In this document: positions 25,940-34,432 of the stretch, one piece after another
Layout: the number at the start of each line of letters is the position of its first letter
How positions within the stretch are numbered: position 1 is the first letter of the stretch
Source of the DNA: Crocinitomix catalasitica ATCC 23190
Lineage (GTDB): Bacteria > Bacteroidota > Bacteroidia > Flavobacteriales_D > Crocinitomicaceae
DNA: 64,000 bases
Reading direction: 5' to 3'
Assembly (NCBI RefSeq): GCF_000621625.1
Contig: NZ_JHXV01000001.1
Location: 298,957 to 362,956, forward strand
Notes under the pieces: generated by a model
What the model was told of the DNA's origin: nothing
The model's database searches: none
The model's input: the letters and a program-made list of their open reading frames with translations, nothing else
Program-made: the position numbers and the translations under genes

Positions 25940-25969
25940 TTGCTTTTTTCTAATTTTAACCTATATTTG
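25940..25969 (+). promoter_or_regulatory. Promoter of the porin gene
   Basis: The -33 TTG is at 25940-25942, a 19-base gap follows, then the -7 TATATTTG at 25962-25969: an ideal Bacteroidota promoter. Transcription should begin near 25974-25976. Confidence 0.75.
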
Positions 25970-25973
25970 TGCC

Positions 25974-26166
25974 AGTTGAACCCCCCTACTCAACTACAAT
26001 AAATTACAAATTGCTATTTTAACTTTTGATTTGTGGTATGTTTTTAAATAAACCTCTTAGTCTAAATCATTGTTCTTTTAGAATAATTTGATTTAGACTA
26101 AGAACCACATTTTCAAAATAGAACACAAATCATTATTTATTTAGCTTTTAATAGAAAAATAAATAA
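25974..26166 (+). ncRNA. Structured 5' leader of the porin mRNA, possible cis-regulatory RNA
   Basis: Three hairpins are seen. A 5'-terminal one has AGTTGA/TCAACT (25974-25979 and 25990-25995), with six C residues in the loop. A long one has a perfect 15-bp stem, 26055-26069 with 26089-26103, continued by seven more pairs (one G-U) to a TTT loop at 26077-26079; outer arms GATTTGTG (26028-26035) and CACAAATC (26124-26131) can close it. The third has TTATTTATTT (26133-26142) pairing with AAATAAATAA (26157-26166), which abuts the ATG and could hide the start. Confidence 0.55.
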
Positions 26167-27495
26167 ATGAAAAAAATTCTTCTGTGTATTGCCCTGGTAA
26201 GCAATTTCGCATTTTCTCAAAATGACAAATCGTCTGATTCAAAAGGGACTGTAGGTATAAATCCTGAATACAGTTACAAAATGTTAGAACCTGTATACGA
26301 TCTCAGGAAAGTTGAGGTCTTCATGGATCAACGTGCAGCAGGTGCTTTAGATAATAAATCTTTAACAATCGGCGCATCAATAATTTCAATCGGTGATTAT
26401 CAAAAATCTAATATTGATTCGAAATTTGCTTACCTCATGCGTCATCCAACTTCTAGTAATCAAATTGGAAAAGAGGTTAGTGAGGCAGCTTTACATTCGT
26501 TTCAATTAGCATTTACAGCTGTGATTAATAATTGGATGGCAGGATATGCTGAGATTCTTTACAATCCAGAACAAAGTTTTGGAACAGGAACAATAACTGA
26601 CTTGAATAGAAATCAGTTACAATTGAGGAAAGGGTACGTTTTAATTGGCGATTTAAATGCTTTCCCACTTTATGGTGCAATCGGTAAAATGGATGCTCCT
26701 TTTGGTCAAATGGGCGGTATCAATCCTTTTACAAATACGTCTACTTGGCATGCATTCGCCGGTTTATGTTATGGTGCGCAAATTTCATTTAAAAAATGGG
26801 ATATTCATGCAACTGTAATGGCTGCTCAAGGTGGTTCGCAATTCCGTGCCATGTTCACTCCAGTAGGTGACTCAACTAATGTTCCTTCGATGGTGAATAA
26901 TTTTACAGCTGATTTAAATTATACCGTTCACTTTGGTGAAAATTTTCATTTGAATTTTGGTGCCTCTTATATGCATGGTACTGCCTATAGTCACGATTTT
27001 CCAGTACAACATTTTCAGGCAACAAGCAATAGAAATCCTGCTTATACTTTTTACGGAAATCTTAAATACAAAGAAAGATTCGAATTAAGAGGTGGCTATG
27101 TTAAAACACTTGAAGTTTGGGAAGGGACACATAATCCAACACCACCACTTGATATATATGCCGCATCAAAAGTGTCGTCTTATGATGCGGGAGGAAAGAT
27201 TAATTTTAACCTAGATGGTAAAGCCGTTTTTGCACTTTCGGGTGAGTTTTCGAATTTTACAGCAGGACCAGATGGAGCGCCATGGCAAAGACAAAATCAA
27301 TACATTCTTGGTTTTTCAGCAATGGTCAACAAGTCTTGTAAAATATTTTTAGAAGGATTCAGAACTGAAGGGTATGTGCCTTTGAATTGGATAAGTGGTA
27401 GTGATCCTTTTGCACCGTTTCCTCCAGGGACAACACATAGTTCAAGAGATGCTATTAGTCATGGCATAGTTATTGGAGCTATGATTGATATCTAA
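26167..27495 (+). CDS. Outer-membrane porin, LbtU-like
   Basis: A 442-residue exported barrel with a signal peptide (MKKILLCIALVSNFAFSQ). The middle has LQLRKGYVLIGDLNAFPLYGAIGKMDAPFGQMGG, the stretch that recalls LbtU-type siderophore porins (DUF3573-like). Repeated amphipathic strands with aromatic ends follow. The chain ends in ...IGAMIDI rather than a terminal Phe. LbtU imports legiobactin in Legionella; no siderophore genes are here, so substrate and iron link are inference only. Its expression seems to be controlled through the structured leader. Confidence 0.7.
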   Translation: MKKILLCIALVSNFAFSQNDKSSDSKGTVGINPEYSYKMLEPVYDLRKVEVFMDQRAAGALDNKSLTIGASIISIGDYQKSNIDSKFAYLMRHPTSSNQIGKEVSEAALHSFQLAFTAVINNWMAGYAEILYNPEQSFGTGTITDLNRNQLQLRKGYVLIGDLNAFPLYGAIGKMDAPFGQMGGINPFTNTSTWHAFAGLCYGAQISFKKWDIHATVMAAQGGSQFRAMFTPVGDSTNVPSMVNNFTADLNYTVHFGENFHLNFGASYMHGTAYSHDFPVQHFQATSNRNPAYTFYGNLKYKERFELRGGYVKTLEVWEGTHNPTPPLDIYAASKVSSYDAGGKINFNLDGKAVFALSGEFSNFTAGPDGAPWQRQNQYILGFSAMVNKSCKIFLEGFRTEGYVPLNWISGSDPFAPFPPGTTHSSRDAISHGIVIGAMIDI

Positions 27496-27524
27496 GGTTT
27501 TTTAGATTAATATTGATTCAAAAT

Positions 27525-27568
27525 AAAAATAACCGCTGTACATTAATTTGTTTGGCGGTTATTTTTTT
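27525..27568 (+). terminator. Rho-independent terminator after the porin
   Basis: AAAAATAACCGC and GCGGTTATTTTT form a perfect 12-bp stem with an 18-base loop and a T-run, 29 bases after the stop. Confidence 0.9.
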
Positions 27569-27598
27569 GTCTACCTTTAAAATTGAATTGATTGCGCT

Positions 27599-28282
27599 AT
27601 GGAAAAACCCAGGTTAATAAGATTGACGGCTATTCTGACTCTTCTACAGTCTAAAAATCTTGTCACAGCTAGAGAAATCGCCGAAAAACATGATATAAGT
27701 ATTCGAACGGTTTATAGAGATATTCGAACACTAGAGCAGTCAGGCATTCCTATTGTTACCGAAGAAGGGAAAGGATATGCGCTTTTAGAAGGGTATAATT
27801 TACCACCAGTAATGTTCACCGAACAAGAGGCAAACGCACTCATTACAGCGCAATTATTGGTTGATAATAATAAAGATGATTCGCTCATCGCTAAGTATAG
27901 TGATGCGGTTAATAAAATTAAATCGGTACTCAATTATTCGCTCAAAGATCGGGTGGAATTTCTATCTGAACGCATGGAAATTCGAACATACGAAAATACT
28001 GCGAATCAAAGTAATTACCTCATTCAAATTCAATCGGCGATTACTAATTATACTTGTGTCGACCTGCTTTATAATTCGCTTGAAAATAAGGTGACAAAAC
28101 GAATTGTAGAACCTTTTGCGCTCATTCAAACAAAGGACCAATGGGTGATGATTGCACATTGCCAATTGAGAAATGATTTTAGAGCTTTTAGATTAGATCG
28201 AATGCAAGAATTAATTATTTTGAATGTGAAATTCCGACCGCATGAACTGAGTTTAAAAGAATATTATCAGAAATATTTTTAA
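27599..28282 (+). CDS. YafY-type HTH/WYL transcriptional regulator
   Basis: A 227-residue regulator. The HTH_11 winged helix is at about 5-60 (RLTAILTLLQSKNLVTAREIAEKHDISIRTVYRDIRTLEQSGIPI). The WYL ligand-binding region follows at about 140-205 (CVDLLYNSLENKVTKRIVEPFALIQTKDQWVMIAHCQLRNDFRAFRLDRM). Such regulators commonly sit beside GyrI-like and DUF1801 genes, as here. The intergenic tandem decamer at 28287-28307 may be its operator. Confidence 0.9.
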   Translation: MEKPRLIRLTAILTLLQSKNLVTAREIAEKHDISIRTVYRDIRTLEQSGIPIVTEEGKGYALLEGYNLPPVMFTEQEANALITAQLLVDNNKDDSLIAKYSDAVNKIKSVLNYSLKDRVEFLSERMEIRTYENTANQSNYLIQIQSAITNYTCVDLLYNSLENKVTKRIVEPFALIQTKDQWVMIAHCQLRNDFRAFRLDRMQELIILNVKFRPHELSLKEYYQKYF

Positions 28283-28286
28283 CCCC

Positions 28287-28321
28287 TGACATACCTTTGA
28301 CATACCTCTGTTGTAGTTTTG
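28287..28321 (+). promoter_or_regulatory. Promoter with tandem decamer for the GyrI-like operon
   Basis: TGACATACCT occurs at 28287-28296 and again at 28298-28307, eleven bases apart and so on one face of the helix. A -7 box TAGTTTTG follows at 28314-28321. The repeat overlaps the -33 region, as an operator would. Confidence 0.5.
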
Positions 28322-28343
28322 ACCCAACATTAAAAATAAAAGG

Positions 28344-28802
28344 ATGAAAAAGGTGAAATTAGAATCGAAAAAAATTATTGGAATCGCTGTGAGAACAACG
28401 AACGAAAACGCGCAAGCCGCAACTGATATAGGTATGCTTTGGGAACAATTGATGGCTCAAAATATTGTGGAGCAAATCCCGAATAAAGTTTCAAATGCTA
28501 TTTACTCTGTTTATACCGATTATGAAAGTGATTATACAAAACCATATACTGTAATTTTAGGTTGTGAAGTAACTGATTTAACAGAAATGCCAGAAGGAAT
28601 GGTAAGCTTAACAATTGCCGAAGCAAATGCCGCTATGTTCACTGTAGAAGGTAAATTGTCTGACAATATTGTCTACAAAGGATGGGAAAATATCTGGTCG
28701 ATGGATTTAGATAGAATTTACGTTGCAGACTATGAAGTTTATGACGAACGTACAACGAACCCAGATCAAGCAGAAGTTGATATATTTATCGGTATTAAAT
28801 AA
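28344..28802 (+). CDS. Stand-alone GyrI-like effector-binding protein
   Basis: A 152-residue protein made of one AraC effector-binding/GyrI-like domain. It starts KVKLESKKIIGIAVRTTNEN, with AIYSVYTDYESDYTKPYTVILGCEV near 50-75 and KGWENIWSMDLDRIYVADYEVYDER near the end. There is no HTH, so it probably binds or hydrolyses a small molecule, as SOUL/GyrI proteins may. It forms an operon with the DUF1801 gene five bases downstream. Confidence 0.82.
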   Translation: MKKVKLESKKIIGIAVRTTNENAQAATDIGMLWEQLMAQNIVEQIPNKVSNAIYSVYTDYESDYTKPYTVILGCEVTDLTEMPEGMVSLTIAEANAAMFTVEGKLSDNIVYKGWENIWSMDLDRIYVADYEVYDERTTNPDQAEVDIFIGIK

Positions 28803-28807
28803 TAAAC

Positions 28808-29155
28808 ATGAGGGAAATAGATAATTTTTACCTGAGTAAGGATGAGCCGAATAAAAGTTGTCTCATCGCATTGAGGACAATCATCATGAATTATTCAGTT
28901 GAATTTACACCAGGATGGAAGTATAAATTACCCTGTTTTCTGCATCAAAAAAAAATATTTTGTTACCTCTGGATCGATAAAGAAACGGGGCACCCTTATA
29001 TTTCAGTAAATAAAGGTGTGCATATCAATCACCCAGCATTATATGTGGGAGATCGAAAAAACTTTGCCCTTTTGTTTATCGATCCTAATGAGGATATTCC
29101 CGTTGACACCATCTACGAAATATTTGATTTAGCCATGGAATTCTATAAAACTTAA
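28808..29155 (+). CDS. DUF1801 protein
   Basis: A 115-residue soluble protein of the DUF1801/YdhG-like fold. It has LIALRTIIMNYSVEFTPGWKYKLPCFLHQKKIFCYLW, then NKGVHINHPALYVGDRKNFALLFID. Family function is unknown; partnership with the GyrI-like protein and a WYL regulator is common. Its last four bases overlap the convergent barrel gene. Confidence 0.82.
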   Translation: MREIDNFYLSKDEPNKSCLIALRTIIMNYSVEFTPGWKYKLPCFLHQKKIFCYLWIDKETGHPYISVNKGVHINHPALYVGDRKNFALLFIDPNEDIPVDTIYEIFDLAMEFYKT

Positions 29156-29664
29156 AAAGTGTAGCGCAAAGAGATACCTGCTCTATTGGCTGGATTGTAA
29201 TTAAATCCTCCATTGAAATTATACATAATCGATGGGCGCAAATCAATAGACAATAGCAAAGGAACATTAAGGACGTTAAAGTCATATTCTAAACCAATTT
29301 GCGGACCGAATGATAGGACATTATTGAATGTCTGAGGTCCATCTATTGGATTGATATGTTGTGCAGAATAGTTTATACCGACACCTACATACCAATTAAA
29401 ACCTCCTTTTATATTCCATACATGGTTGTAATAAATACTTCCAGTACCACCAAGTTGACTGTAATTTTTACTCAATGCCCCGTTTGCGTTTAAACTGAAA
29501 TCAAGTCGATCTGCTTTGCCTAATCCCAACTGATAGGCTATTGACATATTCCGAAAAGGATCAAGTCCTGTTGTCCGAACACCAAGCGTGTGTTTATGAA
29601 CTTGTGCAAACGAATGATAATTGCACCCAAATAAAAATAGACTGATGACTACTAAATTTTTCAT
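29152..29664 (-). CDS. Small outer-membrane barrel, paralogue of the 32911 gene
   Basis: A 170-residue exported protein with a signal peptide ending at HSFAQ. It has the pattern HTLGVRTTGLDPFRNMSIAYQLGLGKADRLDFSL, GFNWYVGVGINYS, IGLEYDFN, LLLSIDLRPSIMYNF and a terminal SLRYTF. The C-terminal Phe and alternating pattern fit an 8-strand barrel. The protein encoded at 32911-33390 shares the same blocks in the same order. Function unknown. Confidence 0.7.
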   Translation of the reverse strand: MKNLVVISLFLFGCNYHSFAQVHKHTLGVRTTGLDPFRNMSIAYQLGLGKADRLDFSLNANGALSKNYSQLGGTGSIYYNHVWNIKGGFNWYVGVGINYSAQHINPIDGPQTFNNVLSFGPQIGLEYDFNVLNVPLLLSIDLRPSIMYNFNGGFNYNPANRAGISLRYTF

Positions 29665-30042
29665 ATGAATTGTTTTTATATTATTACTGATACGTATGGG
29701 CTTGATCGATTACTACAGCGGAATTTTAGTTTTAAAGTTTTTTAACAAAATGGATCGTTTACCTTATCCTGTTCATCGCGTCAGTCGATAAAAAAGTATA
29801 CTAAGCTGAACGTGCCTTTTACTGAGCAAGTAGAATTTTTTGATCACATAGTTCTTTATTATGAAAATTTATGGTCTTAATGCAAAATTTAAAGTGTTGC
29901 GCAAGTAAGCGCAGAACCTAACGAATCAAATTATATAAATTAAAGGGTAAATTAATGTAGACCTCTGTATTGAAATTGCCCAATTATCTTTCTTATTTTT
30001 GCCAAACAGTAGTTAGTCAAATCTGCTGTTGAATGTTTTAAT
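29665..30042. other. Non-coding divergent spacer
   Basis: No gene is seen. A short hairpin TGCGC/GCGCA lies at 29898-29913. A promoter for the TauE gene (-7 TATTTTTG, 29994-30001) lies at the right end. Confidence 0.6.
29994..30001 (+). promoter_or_regulatory. -7 box of the TauE/SafE gene
   Basis: TATTTTTG with a TTG at 29970-29972, 21 bases upstream. The ATG follows at 30043. Confidence 0.5.
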
Positions 30043-30798
30043 ATGGATTTTTGGATTTATCCGATTGCAATTATTGGAGGCTTTTTAGCTGGATTTATCA
30101 ATACTTTAGCCGGCAATGGTTCGGCAATAACTCTTACTATTTTAATGGAGTTTATGGGCTTACCACCCAATATTGCAAATGCTTCTAACCGCGTTGGAAT
30201 TTTTGCCCAATCTATAGTTTCAACCTCCGTTTTTCAAAAGCATGGCAAGATAAATTGGCGAACCAGTTTGCCATTTATTATTACCGTTTTTTTAGGAGCG
30301 ATGGTTGGTCTTTATTTGGCTTTGACGGTAGATAATGCAGGATTTAAACAAGTTTATGGATTTTTAATGATCCTACTGTTATTTGTGATTCTGTTTAAGC
30401 CAAGTCGTTGGATAAATCCTCCTGAAGGTGAAAGAAAATTACCATTAATATTTTTATTGATTGGATTCTTCCTGCTCGGAATTTACGGCGGCTTTATTCA
30501 AATGGGAATGGGAATTATCTTTTTAGCATTCTCAGTCTTGGTCGGTAAATTCGATATGCTGAGTGCAAATGCGATGAAAATTATTTGCGTAGGTTCTTAT
30601 ACCGGTGTTGTTTTGCTCATCTTCGCTTTAAATGGCTGGGTAAATTGGTGGGCAGGTGGATTGATCGCCGTAGGTCAAATTATTGGAGCCATGATAAGTT
30701 CGAGATTTGCCAGCAATCACCCTAAAGCAAATATCGTCGCACACCGATTACTTATTGTGGTCGTTGTTTTTGCAATTGTAAAATACTATTTCTTATAA
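30043..30798 (+). CDS. TauE/SafE-family anion exporter
   Basis: A 251-residue membrane protein with about eight helices. The family signature opens the protein (IIGGFLAGFINTLAGNGSAITLTILMEFMGLPPNIANASNRVGI). A second half repeats the glycine-rich pattern (LGIYGGFIQMGMGIIFLAFSVL, ANAMKIICVGSYTGVVLLIF). Members export sulfite, sulfoacetate or other organosulfur anions; the substrate cannot be fixed here. It stands alone between divergent and convergent genes. Confidence 0.9.
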   Translation: MDFWIYPIAIIGGFLAGFINTLAGNGSAITLTILMEFMGLPPNIANASNRVGIFAQSIVSTSVFQKHGKINWRTSLPFIITVFLGAMVGLYLALTVDNAGFKQVYGFLMILLLFVILFKPSRWINPPEGERKLPLIFLLIGFFLLGIYGGFIQMGMGIIFLAFSVLVGKFDMLSANAMKIICVGSYTGVVLLIFALNGWVNWWAGGLIAVGQIIGAMISSRFASNHPKANIVAHRLLIVVVVFAIVKYYFL

Positions 30799-30810
30799 TT
30801 GAACGCTGAT

Positions 30811-31557
30811 TTATAATAAAACAACCTTAAACCAAACACGACCTGGATTTGTAAGTTCACTATAGGTCCCAATTTGAGGCTCTCTTTGTTGATTCCTACC
30901 GCCCATTCCAACGGGCTGTCCGGTACCTGTTGGTGGTCCATTTTGATCGTCACTTAAATCTGGTTCATCAAAACTTCCCGTAATAATACCAATTGATAAA
31001 TTACTTAAACCACTTTTACCGGTCTTACTTATTTTTGAAATAGGAATCGTTAAGTCATATATTAATTCTGTTCCTTGCTCAGTTGAAAGGGTAACAAATA
31101 CAGGTGGATTTGATTGAATGATAGAAAAAGCTTCCGAATATTCATCATTAATATACATTCCATCCTTAGAAGTCATTGTAATTCTTCGATCTATGTCTTT
31201 TCTGTCGCCTTGATTCTCTGGCATCGATCCTTGCTTATTCATCGGCATCACTGCTTTTTCGCCTAATGGATATTTAATCGCAATATCTCTTTTCTTTTTG
31301 CCAGATGGGTCTAGATAAACGGTAAGTCCTGTCCGTAAAATTTTTGTAATCGTTAATTCATTATTCGATCGCAATCTGAGATGAATAGTCGAATCTGTAT
31401 TTGTTACTAAGTAACTAATCTTACTTTCAGCATCATAATAACGGAACTTTAAAGGAGTAACCGGCGTGTTTTTTATACTGTTGATTGTTTGCAATGAAAC
31501 ACATTGCGTTAAAGAGAATAACAGTACAAACAGGATACTATTTCGAATGATTTTCAT
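30811..31557 (-). CDS. Exported lipoprotein of unknown function
   Basis: The ATG at 31557 gives a clear lipoprotein signal (MKIIRNSILFVLLFSLTQC); an upstream frame to 31665 would bury it. The mature part of about 230 residues contains TTTS-like and beta-rich segments (STIHLRLRSNNELTITKILRTGLTVYLDP, RRITMTSKDGMYINDEYSEA). It also has a Gly/Pro/Gln-rich linker (GPPTGTGQPVGMGGRNQQ) before the last VWFKVVLL strand. I do not recognise the family. Confidence 0.65.
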   Translation of the reverse strand: MKIIRNSILFVLLFSLTQCVSLQTINSIKNTPVTPLKFRYYDAESKISYLVTNTDSTIHLRLRSNNELTITKILRTGLTVYLDPSGKKKRDIAIKYPLGEKAVMPMNKQGSMPENQGDRKDIDRRITMTSKDGMYINDEYSEAFSIIQSNPPVFVTLSTEQGTELIYDLTIPISKISKTGKSGLSNLSIGIITGSFDEPDLSDDQNGPPTGTGQPVGMGGRNQQREPQIGTYSELTNPGRVWFKVVLL

Positions 31558-31708
31558 AATGATGAATTTTGAATGCGCTGCAAAGTAAGTCATCATTCTT
31601 GGTACTACGAAATTTTTAATAAAAATTAAGACCCATAATTTTTCGCATCTTTCAATAATTAACAAAAAAATATGAATTCATAAACTTATTTTGATTTAAA
31701 TTCGCCGT

Positions 31709-32083
31709 GTGAAAGCAAGTACAAAATATACTGTTTTAATATTCCTTCTGTTGACTTATTGTTTTTCAATTGGTCAGCAGCATTTTGTTGTTGCCGATGT
31801 TAATCAAAATGAGGAAGGTTCTTTTTCTGCTAAATACGGACAGGAATTAACGACCAATACGGCTAATTATTTTGCTGTTCACACCGCGTTAGAATCAGTT
31901 TCAACGATTCAACACTTTATTCCTTTTAACGAATCCATTGATAAATTTGCACAATTCGCAGCAACGATTGATCTTGCTCACGTTGAAAGTTTATCGTTTA
32001 AGCAATATTTTACCTCATTGCTGAATGATCTTATCGGTACAGGGAAGGCTGACGGCATTTTTCCATTCCATTATCACTGGTAA
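31709..32083 (+). CDS. Small exported protein of unknown function
   Basis: A 124-residue protein with a GTG start and a signal peptide (KASTKYTVLIFLLLTYCFSIGQ). The mature part has no cysteine and ends in GIFPFHYHW. No family recognised. It is followed 71 bases later by a membrane-anchored unknown gene on the same strand, so they may be a pair. Confidence 0.55.
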   Translation: MKASTKYTVLIFLLLTYCFSIGQQHFVVADVNQNEEGSFSAKYGQELTTNTANYFAVHTALESVSTIQHFIPFNESIDKFAQFAATIDLAHVESLSFKQYFTSLLNDLIGTGKADGIFPFHYHW

Positions 32084-32154
32084 ATAGTTAAGAATAGTGA
32101 ATCGGCCAATGCATTTCATTGGCGCAAATTATTTTTAACATAATATTTATCAAA

Positions 32155-32649
32155 ATGAATTTATCAACAACAATCACAGGATTGGTACTTGTACTAGTCA
32201 TTATTTTACCGTTTGCAGGAATGCGAATGAAGAGAAAAAAATCGAATAAAAAATTATTAGACGCTTTAAATGAATTAGCAGTAAGTAACCATTTTAGCAT
32301 TAATCAACACGAGTTATTATCTGATATTGCAATCGGAATTGACGCGATAAAAAAACAATTGTTTTTTGTGAAGCGAACAGATCAATTTGATGTCAATCAA
32401 ATTGTGGATTTATCACATATTGTGAATTGCGAAATCGTCAAAACGCAAAGGAATGTAGAAAATGCAACGACTCCTTTTAAAATAATTGAAAAACTCGAAT
32501 TGGTTTGTCAATCACAAACAGGTAATAAAAAATCGCAATCAGTCATCGAATTTTATAATGCAGATATTGATATGCAATTGAATGGAGAATTACAATTATT
32601 AGAACATTGGAAAAATATAATTGTAGAGAAAATCGGTTTCGCTAAATAA
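32155..32649 (+). CDS. Membrane-anchored cytoplasmic protein of unknown function
   Basis: The ATG at 32155 is chosen over a TTG at 32119. One N-terminal helix (STTITGLVLVLVIILPFAGM) is followed by MKRKKSNKK, so the remaining 130 residues should face the cytoplasm. That part is alpha/beta (LDALNELAVSNHFSINQHELLSDIAIGIDAIKKQLFFVKR; then IVDLSHIVNCEIVKTQR; then LELVCQSQ). It resembles in style the one-helix PH-like proteins of Bacteroidota, but I cannot name it. Confidence 0.6.
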   Translation: MNLSTTITGLVLVLVIILPFAGMRMKRKKSNKKLLDALNELAVSNHFSINQHELLSDIAIGIDAIKKQLFFVKRTDQFDVNQIVDLSHIVNCEIVKTQRNVENATTPFKIIEKLELVCQSQTGNKKSQSVIEFYNADIDMQLNGELQLLEHWKNIIVEKIGFAK

Positions 32650-32670
32650 TTGATTGGAATTAATAATGTC

Positions 32671-32710
32671 ATGGCGGTAGGATCTTAGCGGTCTTCACCG
32701 CCATTTTTTT
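32671..32710 (+). terminator. Rho-independent terminator
   Basis: ATGGCGGT and ACCGCCAT form a perfect 8-bp stem with an 18-base loop followed by a T-run, 22 bases after the stop. Confidence 0.85.
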
Positions 32711-32910
32711 ATCCGTAGTGCTATCCTTAGTTATCACTAAATAATTAATGGATTGAAGGATTTGTCGTCCAATATGGGGATTAAATCCACAATTGAATGA
32801 TGGAGGAAATACTTTTTATTCTGCAAACTGTTGATTTTTAAAGACCTTCAAGGTTTATGCTTTTTTGGTACAATTATCGTTATTCAATGTCCAAACAAAT
32901 GAAAACAGAT

Positions 32911-33390
32911 ATGAAAAATTTATTATTAGGATTATTAGCAGTTTGTACAATCGGAACAGGTTATTCTCAAGTTAACCCTCACGCAATTGGTGTTAGATTA
33001 AACGGTTCTCCATCATTATACGGTGCTGAATTTTCTTTTCAATTAGGCGTAACTGAGAGAAATAGATTCGAATTTGATTTAGGAGGACGAAGTCATAAAA
33101 ATTGGTCAAGTGTAAGTTTGACTGCAATTTTTCATTGGGATTTTAATATCCTTCAAGGTTGGAATTGGTTTGTTGGTCCTGGTGCGCAAGTCAGTCATTT
33201 CATCGGTAAAAATGTTTATGAAAATGACTTTGGCGTTTCTTTGGGTGGACAAATAGGTATGGAATACGACTTCAATCATTTAAACGCACCAATATTAGTA
33301 GGTGTTGATATACGACCGATGTTCAATTTTATTGGTTCTTATGGTGGTTTCGGTTATGGAACAGCGTTGAGTTGTAGATATACTTTCTAA
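32911..33390 (+). CDS. Small outer-membrane barrel, paralogue of the 29152 gene
   Basis: The ATG at 32911 gives the signal peptide MKNLLLGLLAVCTIGTGYSQ; the frame stays open upstream to 32857 with no better start. The 159 residues share with the protein at 29152-29664 the blocks AIGVRLNG, FSFQLGVTERNRFEFDLG, GWNWFVGPGAQVSHF, IGMEYDFNHLNAPILVGVDIRPMFNF and a terminal CRYTF. Role unknown. Confidence 0.7.
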   Translation: MKNLLLGLLAVCTIGTGYSQVNPHAIGVRLNGSPSLYGAEFSFQLGVTERNRFEFDLGGRSHKNWSSVSLTAIFHWDFNILQGWNWFVGPGAQVSHFIGKNVYENDFGVSLGGQIGMEYDFNHLNAPILVGVDIRPMFNFIGSYGGFGYGTALSCRYTF

Positions 33391-33434
33391 TTAAAAGGCA
33401 AATGATTATTTTAGGCTAAATTAATTTTAACTCT

Positions 33435-34424
33435 ATGAAATCATTGCTTACCAACGCGTTCATTATTTTATCACTATTTCTTTTTAGTCAGTGTAACAAC
33501 CCCATAAAAAATGAGGATGCAATTGTCTATGTCGAGGAAGGAACAATAGTCAACACGGGAAAGGATACGACTGATAATTTAGTCAATGAAGTAGATCCCA
33601 TCGCAGAGGAGGTTGATCCGACACTTGCTCATTTAATTGGATATTGGGTAGGTTATTTTAAAATGGCAGATCATGAATACGCTGAATCAATAAATTTGGA
33701 CGAAGGATATTCGTGGAATAGGGAAAACAAAATCAATATCTCCATCGATAAGATTGTAGGAGATGAAGTGTTTGGACACAGTGTAGTGGCAGGAAATGAT
33801 AGGCCGTTTAAAGGTGCCATGGTTTTGTTAGAAAATAATAATGGAATTTCTTATATTTTTGATGTACGAGAACCTGGAGATGATAAATATGATGGTCATT
33901 TTACATTTGAAATTAGTAATGATAAATTGAGTGGAAAGTGGAAGGCTTACAAAAAAATAGATATTCAAAATAGAGTTTATACATTGGAAAAAAAGCCTTA
34001 TCAGTATGATCCTAATGTGCAATTGGTGCATGTAAAAGATTATGTGAATTGGGAAAAATTCACGGAAGATATTGAGGTTTATCAAGTCGATGGAGAAACA
34101 GAAGAATGGATTTATCGTCAATTTTCTACTGCGACAGAATTAATGTATGAAATCAATGCCTCAACAACCTTGTTGAAAAAAGCGGATGTTGAGAATTTGA
34201 AAAAAGGAGATCTTACTATCATTCGAAATACCATCTACGCAAGACATGGTTATTCTTTTAAAAATAGACCGCTAAGGGTCTTTTTTGATGCACAACCTTG
34301 GTATATTCCTGTTCATACAGATATCACAACTGATTTTACAGATATTGAAATAAAGAATATCGAATTATTAATGAGTTTTGAAGAGAACGCAGCTGAATAT
34401 TACGATTCTTTTGGCAGAGGGTAA
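33435..34424 (+). CDS. YARHG-domain lipoprotein
   Basis: A 329-residue lipoprotein with lipobox LFSQC (MKSLLTNAFIILSLFLFSQC). The C-terminal YARHG domain is plain at about 260-315: LKKGDLTIIRNTIYARHGYSF, then FFDAQPWYIPVHTDITTDF and DIEIKNIELL. The middle has a beta-rich part (LIGYWVGYFKMADHEYAESI, FEISNDKLSGKWKAYKKID). YARHG proteins are extracellular or periplasmic, with a proposed peptidoglycan or protein-binding role. The next gene starts eight bases after its stop. Confidence 0.85.
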   Translation: MKSLLTNAFIILSLFLFSQCNNPIKNEDAIVYVEEGTIVNTGKDTTDNLVNEVDPIAEEVDPTLAHLIGYWVGYFKMADHEYAESINLDEGYSWNRENKINISIDKIVGDEVFGHSVVAGNDRPFKGAMVLLENNNGISYIFDVREPGDDKYDGHFTFEISNDKLSGKWKAYKKIDIQNRVYTLEKKPYQYDPNVQLVHVKDYVNWEKFTEDIEVYQVDGETEEWIYRQFSTATELMYEINASTTLLKKADVENLKKGDLTIIRNTIYARHGYSFKNRPLRVFFDAQPWYIPVHTDITTDFTDIEIKNIELLMSFEENAAEYYDSFGRG

Positions 34425-34432
34425 TTGACATT

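Larger units (their letters stand above)
25656..26166. other. Long non-coding region with divergent regulation
   Basis: No gene is seen in these 511 bases. The region holds a second copy of the histone-gene promoter blocks (25797-25822, minus), the porin promoter (25940-25969, plus) and a structured porin leader of about 190 bases. Confidence 0.7.

Noticed and set aside
29898..29913. TGCGC/GCGCA hairpin as a small RNA or riboswitch
   Set aside because: Only five base pairs; no promoter or conserved core around it.
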